A stretch of 64,000 bases of DNA from Heracleum sosnowskyi (lineage: Eukaryota; Streptophyta; Magnoliopsida; Apiales; Apiaceae), in assembly GCA_030848705.1 (NCBI GenBank), contig CM061245.1, positions 73,023,564 through 73,087,563 on the forward strand, written 5' to 3'. A model generated the notes under the pieces. That model worked only from the letters and a program-made list of their open reading frames with translations. It did no database searches and had not been told where the DNA came from. The translations under genes and the position numbers were made by a program. The first letter of the stretch is position 1. Each line of letters opens with the position of its first letter. This document shows, piece by piece, positions 41,990 to 55,277 of this stretch.

Positions 41990-42788
41990 TCAATACTATT
42001 ATATAATAGACGAAACATTAAAAGTTTGGTCGGTCGGTATGGTACGTTGTGATTTTACTTAATTGCCCTTTATTAAATTCGTGTTTTTACTTAATTAACC
42101 TTACTTATTTATAGAAATATATTATTAAATAATAATATTACCTATTTATAACCAATTACCCTTTTCACCTAAAATACATTATTTTGTTATCACGGACAAA
42201 CCTTTAGTTATTTATTTTTTAAAAGTTTACCTATTTTAACATGCATACTTATTTTTCTTAACAAATACAATTACTAAAAATATTAAAATATAAATAATCA
42301 AATACCTATTTATAACCAATTACATTTTCAGCTAAAACACATTATAGATTTTGTTTCTAACAAAGTCCCTCATTTTCTTAATATATCACGGGAAATTGCC
42401 TTTTTCAAATTACTTTTTCTATTTTTCTCACTAAAATCCATTTTTTTTCTAAAAATATCACGGACAAACCCTTTACTTATTTATTTTAAAACATATTTAA
42501 ATAATTTAAATTATTAAATTTTGAAACCTCATTTTCCAAAAATATCACGGGCATTTACCTTTTTAAACTAAATATATGTTACATTTTTTATTTTTCCGTA
42601 CTAAAACCCCTCTTTTTCCAAAAATATAACGAACAAACCCTTACTTATTTATTTTAAAATCTGTTTTAATGTTTTTAATTAATTAAAAGTGTTTAGCTAT
42701 TTTTACATGTCTACTTATTTTTTAAAAAAATACAATTAAAAAAATAATAATAAAATAATAATAATTAACAATCCAGGTTTTAAACTAG
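41990..42788 (+). mobile_element. Helitron-like remnant with an internal degenerate repeat
   Basis: Starts TCAATACTATTATATAATAGACGAAACATT and ends GGTTTTAAACTAG next to T, compatible with TC...CTAG ends inserted between A and T. There is no clear 3' hairpin, so this is tentative. Inside, a unit built on AAAATATCACGGACAAACCCTTTACTTATTTA recurs three or four times at about 42190, 42446, 42540 and 42617. No helicase or Rep coding. Confidence 0.35.
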
Positions 42789-44196
42789 TATGTTTAATAA
42801 GCATAACATACATAATTTTCTAATAAATAATGATCAATACATGACATGATTTGCAAAATAATATATTTTATAATTTTTAATTGCAAAACATATACAATCT
42901 CCTCCAATGAAATAGTGATCTCTCCTTAAAAAAATACTACACACCCAAAAGTTGTACCAAATTTTTTTCCAAAAACTAATGTAATGTGTGAATAAATGAT
43001 AACTTTCTAACACTAATATAGGATTCCGCATGCATACATATGCGTACACGAATAATAACTTGTCATTTGTTATGCCACCTCATTTGGGAAACAATTTGGT
43101 AAAACTTTTGAGGTAGCTAACACTACTTTTTTCATATATTACAATTTCAATTAATCATTTAACATAAAACAGTATGCCATTAAATAAGGGTGAGGATCAC
43201 TGCAAGAATCATTGACATGCTTTAAGGCTTCAACTATACTCAAGCTACATTCATATCCAACAAGGCTTGAACCCTCCATCTCCGGTCTGGGAAGTGGGGT
43301 GTGATACCACAAGAGCACGTCTCCTTTCAAGAATACTAGCATCTTCAAGAATTCGATAAGCATAAAATTTAAAACACCTCATACAGATGGATAACTAGCT
43401 TCTATTAATACCACATAATAATATTCCAATAGGGGAACAGATGTAAACATAAAATCGCTGGAAACCAAATTAAACAAATTATAATTTCTACATCTATATG
43501 TAGATTTGGATCAAATGAGATACAAAATAAATAATATTGTAAAAAAGAGCTACTGGAGCAAAATCTACTCTCCCACCTCAATTAGCACCAATATAAGGGC
43601 TACACGTGTATCGTTAAATCCTAAAACAAACTTCGTAAACATAAATAGCAAGCCTAATATCCCTAAACAATCCCAGTCAAATGCACAATATATCATACAC
43701 ATCACCAAACACAATATTCATAACTTCTTAAACATGTCAAGCCGAAAGGGTTAAGTGATCTCCCCTGTACAGAAAATTACACTTGTAGCTGCTTCTGTAT
43801 AGTAATGAGTTTCCTTGTTGACTAACCAGGATCTTGTTCTTTACAATAGCCAACCCTCCCTTCTTACAAAAGCCCCTTCTTACAAAAGCCATGACATGTA
43901 GTGCTTATCCAATCAAATAACTTTCATTTCCATCCAAAAAGTTTAGATAATTCGTCAAGAATCTGGGTTATCCCCCCTCTTCCTCAGCCCTTAATATGCC
44001 ATCCACGTTTTTAGAAAGACCTGGTCCGGCTCAATCTATCTGATTGCTGAAGTTCAGAAAGCCACTTCCACAACCTGACCTCAGTTATTCGTTACCATGA
44101 TGGCATCTCGAGCAGGCAGAATAATTACCAGACATGACAGAACAATTCATGTTTCTGACGAAGACTATAACCCATCAAAAAGAGAAGCTCCAGACC
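42789..44196. other. Region downstream of UPF1, including its 3' UTR
   Basis: The part next to the UPF1 stop codon must hold the 3' UTR; I cannot place the poly(A) site from sequence. The string GTGCTTATCCAATCAAATAA (43902) and others carry no gene sign. A 70-codon open frame on the minus strand (43151-43363) has ordinary composition but no recognisable domain, so I do not call it. Confidence 0.5.
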
Positions 44197-47100
44197 TCAA
44201 CTATTATAATGGAGCTTCTGATTCTGGGACCCTTGGCCTGGCTGGCCTTGTTGCTGTTGTGGAGCTTGAATGTTATGTGGCTGTGTACTATAGTTGGTGA
44301 AAGGCTGGGAATAAAGAGGATTCAACAATGCCTGCAAAAATCAAATATATAAATTAAATACAGCTCATTAACTGAAACAACTCATCCACATTCCTGCTAA
44401 TTAAAATTAAACCAAAAAAAGGACTCAACAAACGACTGAAGTTACGAAACCTGAGATTGGAGTTGACTAGCATTGCCCAAGCCAAAATGGCTCTGTGAAG
44501 CATCTTCTTGTGAAGGATCACTGAACCCAACCTGAGTAAAGAGGCCTTGTGAACCATGGCCCATGTAGTCCTAAGTTAAACAAAGATCAGATCAAGTAGA
44601 AGTTAATATCCACACACAGGCTAGTAACAGACCATGAGATATTCAGATTACAGGCTCAAAGTTCTGTAGAAATTTATCATTCCATTTAGTATCTTTTCCC
44701 CTGAATGTCTATGCTTTCTTGAAAGATAATTGTTAAAGAAAAAAGTAGACTTATAAAAAAAAGGAAAGAAGAAAAAAGATAAAAAGTTATAGCCTAACTT
44801 GACAAGAACAGACCTGAGACATAAACTCACTGCCTGAACCAAAGCGAGAATATCCTGCTTGAGAATTTTGATTCAGGTAGCTACTCGGAAACCCACCTTG
44901 CGCTCCCTGTGTAACATAATCAACAGTATATCCACTTTGAGAAGCCTGCATTCAATGAATATAAAATGTCAACAGTAAAATAGGTCTAGACACAATTAGG
45001 CAAAACACCAGAGAATGTAATACTGAGCGCAACAGTCCCTACCTGAGTGGAGAAATCAGCAACGTTGTACGGAACATGTGAACCCTGACTTTTAAAATCA
45101 TCTCCCAAGAAATCCTGATAACGGGTATTCAAAATAAGTTATAGAATAAAATTAAAAAAAAGTGTTGCCTTCAAGAAATATAATATTACCTGAGACAGGC
45201 CACCAACAGAGAACCCATCCCGAAATGATTGGTTTGGTTGAACGCTCATCTATTCAAAAGAAGAACTAAATTTAGGAAGAGAAGTAGGACTTTAAGAGGA
45301 TTCTGCAAATAAAAATAAAACATTGTAATGACGGCAAAGTAAAGCACTTGCATTAGAAACATATCCAGGTTGCGATAATGGACCACCAGGAGAAGGTTGG
45401 CTACTAGGACTCTCCAGAGCAGAATAATTATAATTAGACCCGACACTTCCAATTGGTTGCTGAGTCGCTTGCTGTTGTTGAAGATGACCACCTATGGGAG
45501 CACCACTATTGCCACGTCCAGCACCAAAACCTCGACTTCCCAACTGAGGCACATGAGGAACAGCTCCAACAGGTCCATGTACAGCACCACGGGCAGGAAT
45601 TGCATATGGCTGTGGAGGGGCTCCGTGATAAGGTGGAATTGGGACGCGGGGCATAGGATAACCAGCTGGATGCAATCCAGGTTTATGTGTACCATTGGGT
45701 GGACCAGGTGGCATGAAAGAACCTGAAACTCGTAAATTTTACTCAACATCAAAAAGTCAGGTAGAAATAATAATGAGAGAGCTTCTCCTGCTATATAATA
45801 CTACCACTAACACTGATCTCGTAGTACTCAACAAATCAGACAACGAGTTCATCCTGAAGATTAGCCTGAAATTTCAATTTTATAAATCGAACATACCCCT
45901 AGAACGGCTACTTCTCCTATCAGCATTTGCACTTGAAGATGCAGACCCAAAACTATCATTAGGCGCCATTCCAGGTCCACCGCCAAAGAAAAGTCTTCTA
46001 TCATTGTAAATCTGTGAAATGAACCATCATATCGTCATAACACTGCTAAAAACTGTAAACAAATAAATCCATGAATATTATTTACTCAAGAGCTTTACCT
46101 TTTTCGGCTTTTGAAACTGCACCATGCTCTGTTTCAAATTATTTAGAGGTCCTTCCACCAAGCACTCATGTTCCTGATATAAACATATGAAAGGCGGAGT
46201 AAGTTGGTAATCAAACATATACATATAGCTTAGAGAGCCTGAGGAGAAATTGGAGAAAAATCAATGCAAGCAGAACTTGTTTAACTGTGGTTCTGGTGAA
46301 ATTTGTTAACAAAGACACTACTCTACCATCAGGCCTCCTAAAGCATGAAGAAAAATATCAAAGAGTGATACTCATTCTGCTACAAATTCAGTGAAGAGGG
46401 CCATACTGAGGTAAATGGCTACCTACTTTACTTATTCTCTAAAAAAAACAAAATCTGAAAATACGACAAACTAGCACGACGCAAAAGTTTACAAAAGTGT
46501 TCTACAAAGTCCATAACTGGACTACATAAAACATATTGAAACAAAACAAAAGGCAGGATTGGACCTTATAATGTGTTAATAGACCATTCCACAATGGTTG
46601 TTTGCTAAGAACTTTTGGATTGCCCAGGATGACAATGCCATAACGTGCACGAGTAAGAGCAACATTCAGCCTTCGTGGATCATTAAGAAATCCAATACCC
46701 TGGATGAAAAAAGAAATAAGCATAGCACCACCTTATTTAAAAACACAGTTTCAATATGAACCATCCTAAAATAGATAAGGGTAAAACCAAGACCGAAAAA
46801 AATAAAATATTCATACAAAGGACTCTTAAGAGACAAAAAAACTATCCATAAATGATTGAACTCCTGGCCTATGTTTGTTTCGAGGATTATAATCCCGGGA
46901 TTATTATCCAGGTATAATAATCCCATCACTTCTAATCCTTTAACTATCCTATCCCATGTTTATATTGAAGAAATAAGTTTAGGATTGGATTATGATATTT
47001 TAAATTTTTATTCTACGTTTGTTTTGAGTATAATATATGGGATTGGAGTAAAATCCTTAAAATTTTCTAATCCTATGTTTTTTTACATGGGATTATAGTG

Positions 47101-50100
47101 AGGCAATTATAATCATTTAAAAGTTACTTGTTAAGGAGGGGATTATCATCCTATCTATTACTCCAACAAAAAACATGGGATTAGTATTTTTTTTTTATGC
47201 AAACATGGAATAGAAATATTTAAGTACCGTAATCCTTGGACTATTTTCAAACAAGTTACCTAATCCCATGAAACAAACATGCCCTTGGTAGTAATTACAA
47301 ATATCTAAAATGACATGAAGACTTCGTAAAATGATCAGGATTATCAAATTAAAACAACTGAAATGCAAACAGTATACACATTCAGATTTTCTAACATATA
47401 AATCCTGTAACATGGACTAGAACATTCTGAAACAGGCATATGCAAATGAACTTCTGACTATAAATCCCATCTAGAATGTCCATGCCTAAATTTTCCAATT
47501 CACCTCAACAATTAGTTTACTAAGTCATGATTGCACAGACACCAAGTTACTTCAATAAACAAATGCTAGATTCTACTTAAGTAGCAAAAAAAACAATACT
47601 ACATTCTACATTGAAACAGACAAAAAAGGAGAAGGGAGAGTGGTGCACACAAGTATATCAACCAACCTGATGTTCGTTACTCCTGACACATGATAAAATG
47701 ATATAATCTTTTTCCCTTCCTTGGAAAGAATCTACACTTGCCACCTGCAATAGTAAAATGTTAAAACTGCCAGTTCGATGTTTGTGAAATAATGATCTAC
47801 AATGCAGCATCATTCTGTAAGGACTAAATTAATTACCTCGATTTCTTTGTATAGCTGTTGCCTCAAAGCACCATTCCTCGACATATAGTTGACAATATAT
47901 GCACGCTGACCTTCATACGGTGTTATCACCCCTATCTGTGAATCGTTTGGATAATTTTGTTTAAGGAGTGTCCACCAAAAAGAAAACATGTACAAGGGTC
48001 TGGCAAGCATACCTGACTAGGAATAACACCACTTTTCAAGAAAGTGGTCACAATTTTTTCAACATTAGCCGCTTCCGTTCTGTTCAGATAAGATGTCCCA
48101 CTAGCACTTATCTCCTCTTGTCCCATCTTAAGTTCAACAAAAAGAAAATTTCAAACAGTGAATAAGTAGTAAATACAGCCAATTACTGCTGCATTTCTCC
48201 ATATCAAATGAAAATTATTGCAACGTTGCCTCTTATAGTACAAGATCGATTAATGTACACCTTTGATAAACTTATCCAAGGTGTGCCTACAAAACTTTTT
48301 CCTGATATAACTAGAAAATAAAAATACAAGTCCGTGCATGCATCTGTGCAAATTTGGCCAATGAATCACAAAAAGGGAGGAAATCCGATTGAAGACTAAC
48401 ATGAAATCCAAAATACCTGCACATAGAAGAACATTGGTCGATTTGGCACAGGCCAAGGAAAATCAATGCCTGTCGATTGCCTTTCATTTATTGTCACTCC
48501 ATTTTGGAGTGTACCCTCATAGAAGCTATTAGAGGGAAATTCAGAAAGTGATGGATGCATCCTATACTGAACCTGTTCAAGATCAAATATGAACAAAATA
48601 TGTGGCTTTGATTATAACATGTTCATAATCCAAAATATAGGATTCACAGTGCTACTGTCTATGAAAACAAAAAAACTTGTAATTAAAAGAGATGCACATA
48701 GACCAAGCAGCTAACCTGCAATCTAATTGGTTTCACACCAAGTAGCACAAGGCGCTCAAATAAAGACTGTGCTAGTCCAGCGCGAGCTGCTTTTTTGCAC
48801 ATAATTACAGGCCCAAGTTGGCAGTGATCACCAACAAGAACAACCTAATCAGAAAGTGTCACCAAAATGCATCTCAGACATAACAAAAAGATTACAAACA
48901 CACACATACACACACACACACACATATTTTAAAAAGAAAGTACCTGTTTCACTCCAAGAACCAATGGAATTAGACACTCTGGCTCAGTTGATTGAGTTGA
49001 CTCATCTATTAGGACCTGCAAAGATGAATCAGAAATTGACCTACGATAATTAAAAATAAAGAAAAGAAAATGAAATTACACAGCAATTCAAGCATGTCTA
49101 GTTGCAGACCTGGCGGAATCTGAAATTTGCCAATCGAGGATCTCCTGCACCAACACAGGTACAGCATATAACATCAGCACTTTGAGAAATTTCTCTCTCT
49201 GTTGCTCTCTTCAGAGCCTTGTACTTTTTCTCATCACTACTTGATAGTTCTCCTGTAGAAGTGATGAAGAGTGTTAAAGTTCATAAATCGGAATCGGAAT
49301 ATAAAATTTTACTGCATATAGATTTTGTTTAGGTCAAAATTGATATCTTAGATTATTAAAGTATCATAGCAAGTATAACCCCCTTCAAATCGCGTGTAAC
49401 ACAATTTTATTCCTGAAACATAGATAAACTTCTCAACTTTCATAAGATTGTTATTTACCATCAAATGAAGTAAATGCTGTAGTTGCAGCCTTGGAAAGAA
49501 GAGCATTTCTTAGCAGAATATACTAGATATACTGTATATTATTTGGATAGGTCATAATTGATATCTTAAATTATAAAAGTATCATGGCAACTACAACGTC
49601 ATTCAAATCACATATTACATAATCATATACACTGAAAAATAATTGAACACCTCAACTTTTATCATTTCATTGTTATTTACCATCAATGAACTACATGTCG
49701 TAGTTTAAGCCTTTGTAAGAAAAAAACATTCCTTTGCACAATATACTAGGTTTGCTTGTTAAAAAATAGCTAGCAAAACTAGAACTCAAGCATCTAGAAA
49801 GGTACACTATATTTCCATTCGTGATCAAGGTAATTCGACTTGTAAAAGTAATAAAGGATATAGAGATTCACCAAACAACACAAAAAGCCTAACCTTGTTC
49901 ATCTTTCAATTGTTGTAACTTGTGAAGTTCACTCTTTTCGGAAGTATCGAGATGCCTGACCTGCAGTAGAGCTATATTATGAGACAAGAATCTAGTGATT
50001 CAGTACTAAACTGCATCTAATGCCAGAACAGAAGTAGCTATCGTGAATACACACCTGGTAATGCAGAGTTAGATGTTCCACAGGAGAACTCACAGCTTCC

Positions 50101-53100
50101 CTCGACTTTGCACAAAGCCTAACAACCTAGTATAAGACCATCCGTAAGTAGTAAGGACGGCATGAACATCTATAATATCATTAAAACTCTGAAAATTACA
50201 CAACGTTACTCTAGACAAGGACAGGTAACTTTTAACTAATCACAACTAGGCCCACTAGGTCACTGTCATTTGGCCAACTATGATACGAGAGATACCAAAA
50301 GTTAGTAAATTTTGTACCTTCAAGCCAGTGGCACTAATCTTTTCTGCCAGTTGGTCAACAGCCACATTACTTGGAGCACATACCAAAACCTGTCAAGAAT
50401 GAAAACTTTTCACACTATAGAACAGAATATCCAATGGAATGTTCATTTAAATGTAGGAAAATGTCAAAAAGAAAAATACCTGCCCTTGTCCTTGTTTGGC
50501 CATGTGATATACAATTGCTGCGGAAGTGACAGTTTTCCCAGTGCCTGGTGGACCTTGTATCAAACTTATTGGCTTCTGAAGTACACTTTTTACAGCAAAA
50601 ACCTAAAAAAAGAACTAGTCAGTCAGCATCCCAGGAATAATTAACTACCGCCGTTGTAAGTCAGAAAGGCCACAATACCAGTCACTCAGGTTCGATGGAT
50701 AATCAGGTAGCAGTGCCTCACTGTTTAATGCATAGCACATATATATATATATGTATGTATGTATGTATATATCACATATAGGTAGATATAAATTGCTGCA
50801 TACATCCTTTTTGTCTACAAGTTACAAAAGCAGGAAAGGTTTCCCTTACTAGGTCAGCTGACTATGTAACCACATAAAAAATTGTGAAGTTTTAGAGGTA
50901 TTTATATACTTATTAATCCTGTATAGCATTTCTTCAAGTAGAATTAATGACTGAATCCATACTTCTGATTATACAGGTCTATCCGTGCATATATGGTTAG
51001 ATATTTTAAACATAAATTGAACAATCCAAAATTTATAAAATCAACTGTGTTAGCTTACTTGAGAAGCGTTAAGTTCAGGAAGGCCTGGTGCGCCAAAACG
51101 ACGAGGCAAGGCATTACGAACCATTTGAACCTCAACTTCATGGCCCAACAAATGATGATAAATGTACCTAAAGTGAGTGAAGAAAGGAGGTTAGAATTGT
51201 TTTGCTAATATATGTAAAAGAAAGAGCACAGCAGCAGACTCACCCACTAACACTTGTTTCATCTACTGCAAAAGTTTTCATTGCTCCCTGCATCCTATCA
51301 AAACTTGTGCTCTTCCAAACAAAATCAACACTAAACCCATGGTTCACATCAACAGGAACTCCCTGCAAACAACATAACAATTAAAATAGCTGAAGCAACA
51401 TCGCAAAAAGCATCCACAATAAACTAACTAGCATGCACAATAATCTAACTACCTGACTTGCACGAAGCTCAAGGGCCACCTCCTCTTGTGCTGTTAACTT
51501 TACCTGTGAAAAGTAGAGACCAGGTTTAATAGTTTTTAGACATATAGTAGTTCAGTACTTTGATATGATTCTAACAGAAAAGAACCTACTTCAGAGATAT
51601 CATTAACATAACTTACCTCTGGACCGTGTAAAAAATTATCCTTAATTTTATTAAGTAATATGTATACAAACATAAAATTAAACTAACATTCTTGAAATAA
51701 AGAGCCAACAGGTACAAAGAAGTTCAAATAACAAAACCTACCACATGACCCACAGATTGCCAAGCCGGATGAGCTGCATCTCCTGTATAACGCAGTCGTA
51801 ACTCATCACCAGGGACAAGGCGCAATTCATTATCTTCCTACAGTGTTTTTACAAGAAAAACAAATAAGGAATATTAAAATCTTGGGAAAAACTAACTAGC
51901 AAAAAATAGAGATTGATACAAACACAGACACTTCATTAGAAAATATCCCTGGCACTACATATATATATACAAGACAAAGCAATAACAGAATTTACCTTTG
52001 GAAAAACGAAATACGCAATACGTTTCTTGTTCAGACCAATATCCCACCGTATAGTAAGATTGTCTTTGCTTTGAGATTCTTTCATCATCTACGAAAAACA
52101 AAAAAGTTCGACATAGCTTTGCTTAGATCGGGATCAAAATTACAGAATGATATGCAGCTGAAATAGATTATAACAATCAATGTTTTACTTAGTTTACTTC
52201 AGAGTCATACTAGTATATCAGAAACTAGAGAAAAAACAGAAAGCAAAAATACAAAGAAAAATTGCAAGAAAATATATTGCATACTTTATCATAATCAGCT
52301 TCAAGCTTGATAAGTGGTGCAAACACATTTTGATACTGCAATGAAACAACCAACTTCAACTTGTCAGCAAAAATTAAAAGTGGAAATGACTGCACGTGAT
52401 AATTAATACAATTTTAATTTTCTAAACCATACACGTGAAACAACAATTAGCAAGTCCAAAAAAGTAACTAGGGAAATACTGAAAGCATATGAACCTGATA
52501 TGCATCCTCATACTTCAAAGCAACAGGCTGTGGTTCATCGTCCACACCAGGCTTCTCAAGATCCTCAAGTGTAGCATCAGGATTTGACTTCCAAAGTTCT
52601 TCTACCTTATTAATCTGTTGAGCACTGATCTGACGCGCCCTCAACTGCTCTTGTTCAGAGGGGACCTGGAAAATATATTTTGGAACAAGTCAGCCATTAA
52701 GGTAAGCTTCTTAACTTTGTTATACCCTGTTTGCAAGTACATACACACACCAACCTTGACAAGCCACTGCAAGAAACATCTGTCATCAATGAGGGGACAC
52801 CATTGACTCAGGTCCCAGTTCATGTCCTTTAATGCATTAACATTAAGACAAGGCTCCCTGCAAAGAAGAACAACAACGCTCTCTGCCTTGGCAGAAATGA
52901 ATCCAAGAAGAAACACATTTCGGCATCCACAGTTGTAACACTCTAAAATTGTTTCACCCAAGGGACTGTCTTTATGAAGACAAACTTCTTTATGTTTAGC
53001 CCTCACCTAGAAAACACAACATACCAAATCAAAACCCTAAATCTGGCCGTAAAAATTAGAATTGGATCTAATAATTACTGCTTAACTAAGGATAAGTCCC

Positions 53101-54586
53101 CACAAAACTTCTTCGAGCAGAAAAAACTACACCTAGAAGCTATGCCACATAAATAAAATTCCTAATATATGATCTAGGTCACTAAACATTATTCCTAGAT
53201 AAGAGACTATAGTAATTTAAGCCAAAGGATTAGCAACAAGATAAACTACGGAAAACCTAGAAGGAAGTCATCCTAAAAAATTATCTTTCTAGCAGCTGAA
53301 AAAAGAGTTATCCTACAAATATTACGATATGCCTATGACTTACTAATTCAAAATAGAACTGGCCTTTACAAAATGCTAAAACAACATCATGTCACAAACA
53401 ACAAGTGCATCCAGCCTAGACCAATTCCCATTGGATTCCCTGACATTACATTACAGTACATGAAAGTTGTGGAAACTCATTCTTTCACTAAAACAGTAAT
53501 GTAAACGTAACTGCTTTTGATAACTTGTTTTTTAATAATCTACGATCAGTGCCAAAAACTATTTTCAGATTAATTGCTTTAACCTTTAATTCTAGTACGG
53601 CATGTACTAGGCCGTATCAAATTTGTAAAAGCCTTCAACCCAGTTAAATAACCAAAGTTTATGGGGAAAAAAAAGGAAATGTTCTATAACAGATTTCAAG
53701 TCTTCGAAATGTCAATGACATCTTATGGGTAAAATAAGATTATATCAAACATCTTTCACAAAATGGGCCTATGTAAATCATCTAAAGTTCACAAACTTTT
53801 GACCTAAGCACAAACCAGACAAGAACTGAAACATGCATAAACAGAACACTTAAAACCCTATTCGTAAATTAACATCAACTACTACAACACTAATCTTCAG
53901 CTACAAAGTTAAATCATTTCCTAATTAAACTACTCCCACAGTCGCATTCATCTCAATAACACCGAAAATTAATTACAAACAAATATTAATTCATTTTTCG
54001 CCAAACTCACATAATAACATTTATCATACTCCTAAAAAGAAACATCAGCAAGCACAATGTGGAACAAAACTAGTCAACAACTCACCAAATGATTAACAAT
54101 ATGCGAACCAGACGTACTCCCTCTGGAATTACAAAACCACTTGCGACAAGAAGGCACATTACACCTGACCACACACGCAGGATTCTGCACACCACAATAC
54201 CGACACGCGTGCTCCGTAAAACTCCCTTTCCCAAACTCAAACCCTCCATCATCCTCCCCGGTCTCTTCGAAAGTCAATCCAGTCATTCCAGCTGCCAAGG
54301 CCTCCACCGCCGCCTGATTGCCTCTATTCTTCTTACTGGGAGACGAATCAGAGTGATGATCGGATGACGTCAAATTCAATTTCTCGATATTTTCGGCGAC
54401 AGAATCGGAGGGAGTGGGCCATGCCGAGGAGGAGCGAATTGGTTGAGAAAGGTGTTGGAAATCGGGGTAATCGAAGTCGTCATCGTCGTCGTCGGCGTGG
54501 GTGTTGAATTCGAGGAAAGTGTAGGCGTCGTTGCCGGTGTCGGGCTGCGACGCCGTTTCGTAGAGATTGTTTGGTTGAGAATCCAT
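44197..54586 (-). CDS. UPF1: UPF1, RNA helicase of nonsense-mediated mRNA decay
   Basis: Splicing 29 coding exons gives a predicted 1260 aa, close to Arabidopsis UPF1 (about 1254 aa as I recall). An acidic N-terminus is followed by the Cys/His-rich domain that binds UPF2 (from residue 128, CRYCGVQNPAC...). The SF1 helicase core has Walker A GPPGTGKT at 498-505, Walker B DEST at 644-647, GDHCQLGP near 669, QYRMHP at 709-714, VDSFQGREKD in exon 20 and VALTRAR at 869-875. The Gly/Pro/Gln-rich tail has about 16 SQ/TQ sites in exons 25-29, targets of SMG1-type kinases in other species. UPF1 is an ATP-dependent 5'-3' helicase that triggers decay of mRNAs with premature stops, in the cytoplasm. All core motifs are intact and every junction keeps frame, so the gene looks functional. 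Confidence 0.97.
45250..45351 (-). other. UPF1: UPF1 intron 24 with a GC-AG boundary
   Basis: Exon 24 ends ...TATGTTTCTAAT and the intron begins GCAAGTGC. It ends ...TTGAATAG before ATGAGCGTT. The reading frame (GYVSN then MSVQPNQSF) requires this junction. GC donors are a small minority of plant introns and are often regulated. Confidence 0.8.
46866..47284. mobile_element. MITE in UPF1 intron 20
   Basis: About 420 bp with inverted ends: GGCCTATGTTTGTTTCGAGG at the left, and TCCCATGAAACAAACATGCCC at the right, whose complement is GGGCATGTTTGTTTCATGGG. The interior repeats GGGATTA and TAATCCC. These ends resemble Tourist/PIF-Harbinger MITEs. I could not identify the TSD. It lies in the middle of the 967-bp intron, away from splice sites. 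Confidence 0.65.
50730..50775. repeat. TATG/TA microsatellite in UPF1 intron 9
   Basis: An ATATATATAT run followed by (GTAT)n. Similar simple CA repeats occur in intron 15 at about 48897-48925. Confidence 0.85.
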
Positions 54587-54846
54587 TTGATTAGATTAGG
54601 GTTAGGGTTTGTAATTGGAGTAAAATTTGGGGAAATTAGGGTTCATGAATGGGGGATGTGTGTATTTAGAGGGAAGTAGGGACATAGATGTTGTGTGTGT
54701 GTTTGGTTGGTTACCTATAGGTTTGCGGAGAAGTGAGGGGGTGTCACGTGAGGTGCGCGTGGCAGCTTAGGAGAGAATAATTAAACTACGGATTTTAGAA
54801 AAAAAATTAAAAAAGGCTTCATATGTCTTTTTTGTTCTAAAAAATG
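54587..54846 (-). promoter_or_regulatory. UPF1 5' flank and leader with a telobox
   Basis: AAACCCTAA (minus strand, 54602-54610) lies 16 bp upstream of the start codon, next to a second CCCTAATC. Teloboxes are common in promoters and leaders of plant translation-related genes. An unrelated MULE begins at 54847, so only about 260 bp separate the start codon from the transposon. No convincing TATA box is visible. Confidence 0.5.
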
Positions 54847-55277
54847 GAGTGAGCAGCCTAAATGGTCATTAAATTTATTACTTATTTCCAATCTTGTCGC
54901 TTAATTTTTGTTAGTTTTTGTGTAGTCATTTAACTTGATATTTAAACTAATTCATGATCATTCCGTTATCTTTCCATTTAACACATAACAGATGAGAGAA
55001 TCTTTGCATACCATGTAATCATTAGTTGTTTTTTTTTTGATAGGATGTAACCATTAGTTACATAAAAATTAATAATCATATAATTTACGCACAACACATA
55101 TACATTAAAATGGAATTATAAATTATTTCATATGATCAAACACTTGGTACTTATTCCATTATAATAATAAACATCAAAGCAATATTAACTAGCGTAAAGA
55201 AAAGCTTCATGAAATCGTCATCCAATATCACAACCAAACAGAAGCATTTCAAAGAAAATAAAAAAATTATTCTGGTC

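Larger units (their letters stand above)
44197..54586 (-). other. UPF1: UPF1 coding exon map (29 exons)
   Basis: Exons 5' to 3' (plus coordinates): 54086-54586, 52755-53006, 52495-52665, 52285-52335, 51996-52088, 51742-51837, 51453-51503, 51244-51362, 51059-51167, 50480-50602, 50318-50389, 50055-50126, 49894-49960, 49110-49252, 48944-49015, 48716-48844, 48417-48572, 48013-48126, 47837-47935, 47667-47744, 46565-46699, 46099-46173, 45897-46011, 45352-45722, 45190-45249, 45043-45114, 44814-44945, 44451-44570, 44197-44331. All introns read as GT-AG except the one after exon 24. Only exon pairs 8/9, 13/14 and 23/24 split a codon. The ATG is at 54584-54586 and the TGA at 44197-44199. Confidence 0.9.

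Noticed and set aside
43151..43363. 70-codon minus-strand open frame downstream of UPF1
   Set aside because: No domain, no splice context, length expected by chance.
54443..54679. Open frame on the plus strand opposite UPF1 exon 1 (and similar ones at 45397-45726)
   Set aside because: These are shadows of UPF1 exons; composition follows from the antisense of coding DNA.
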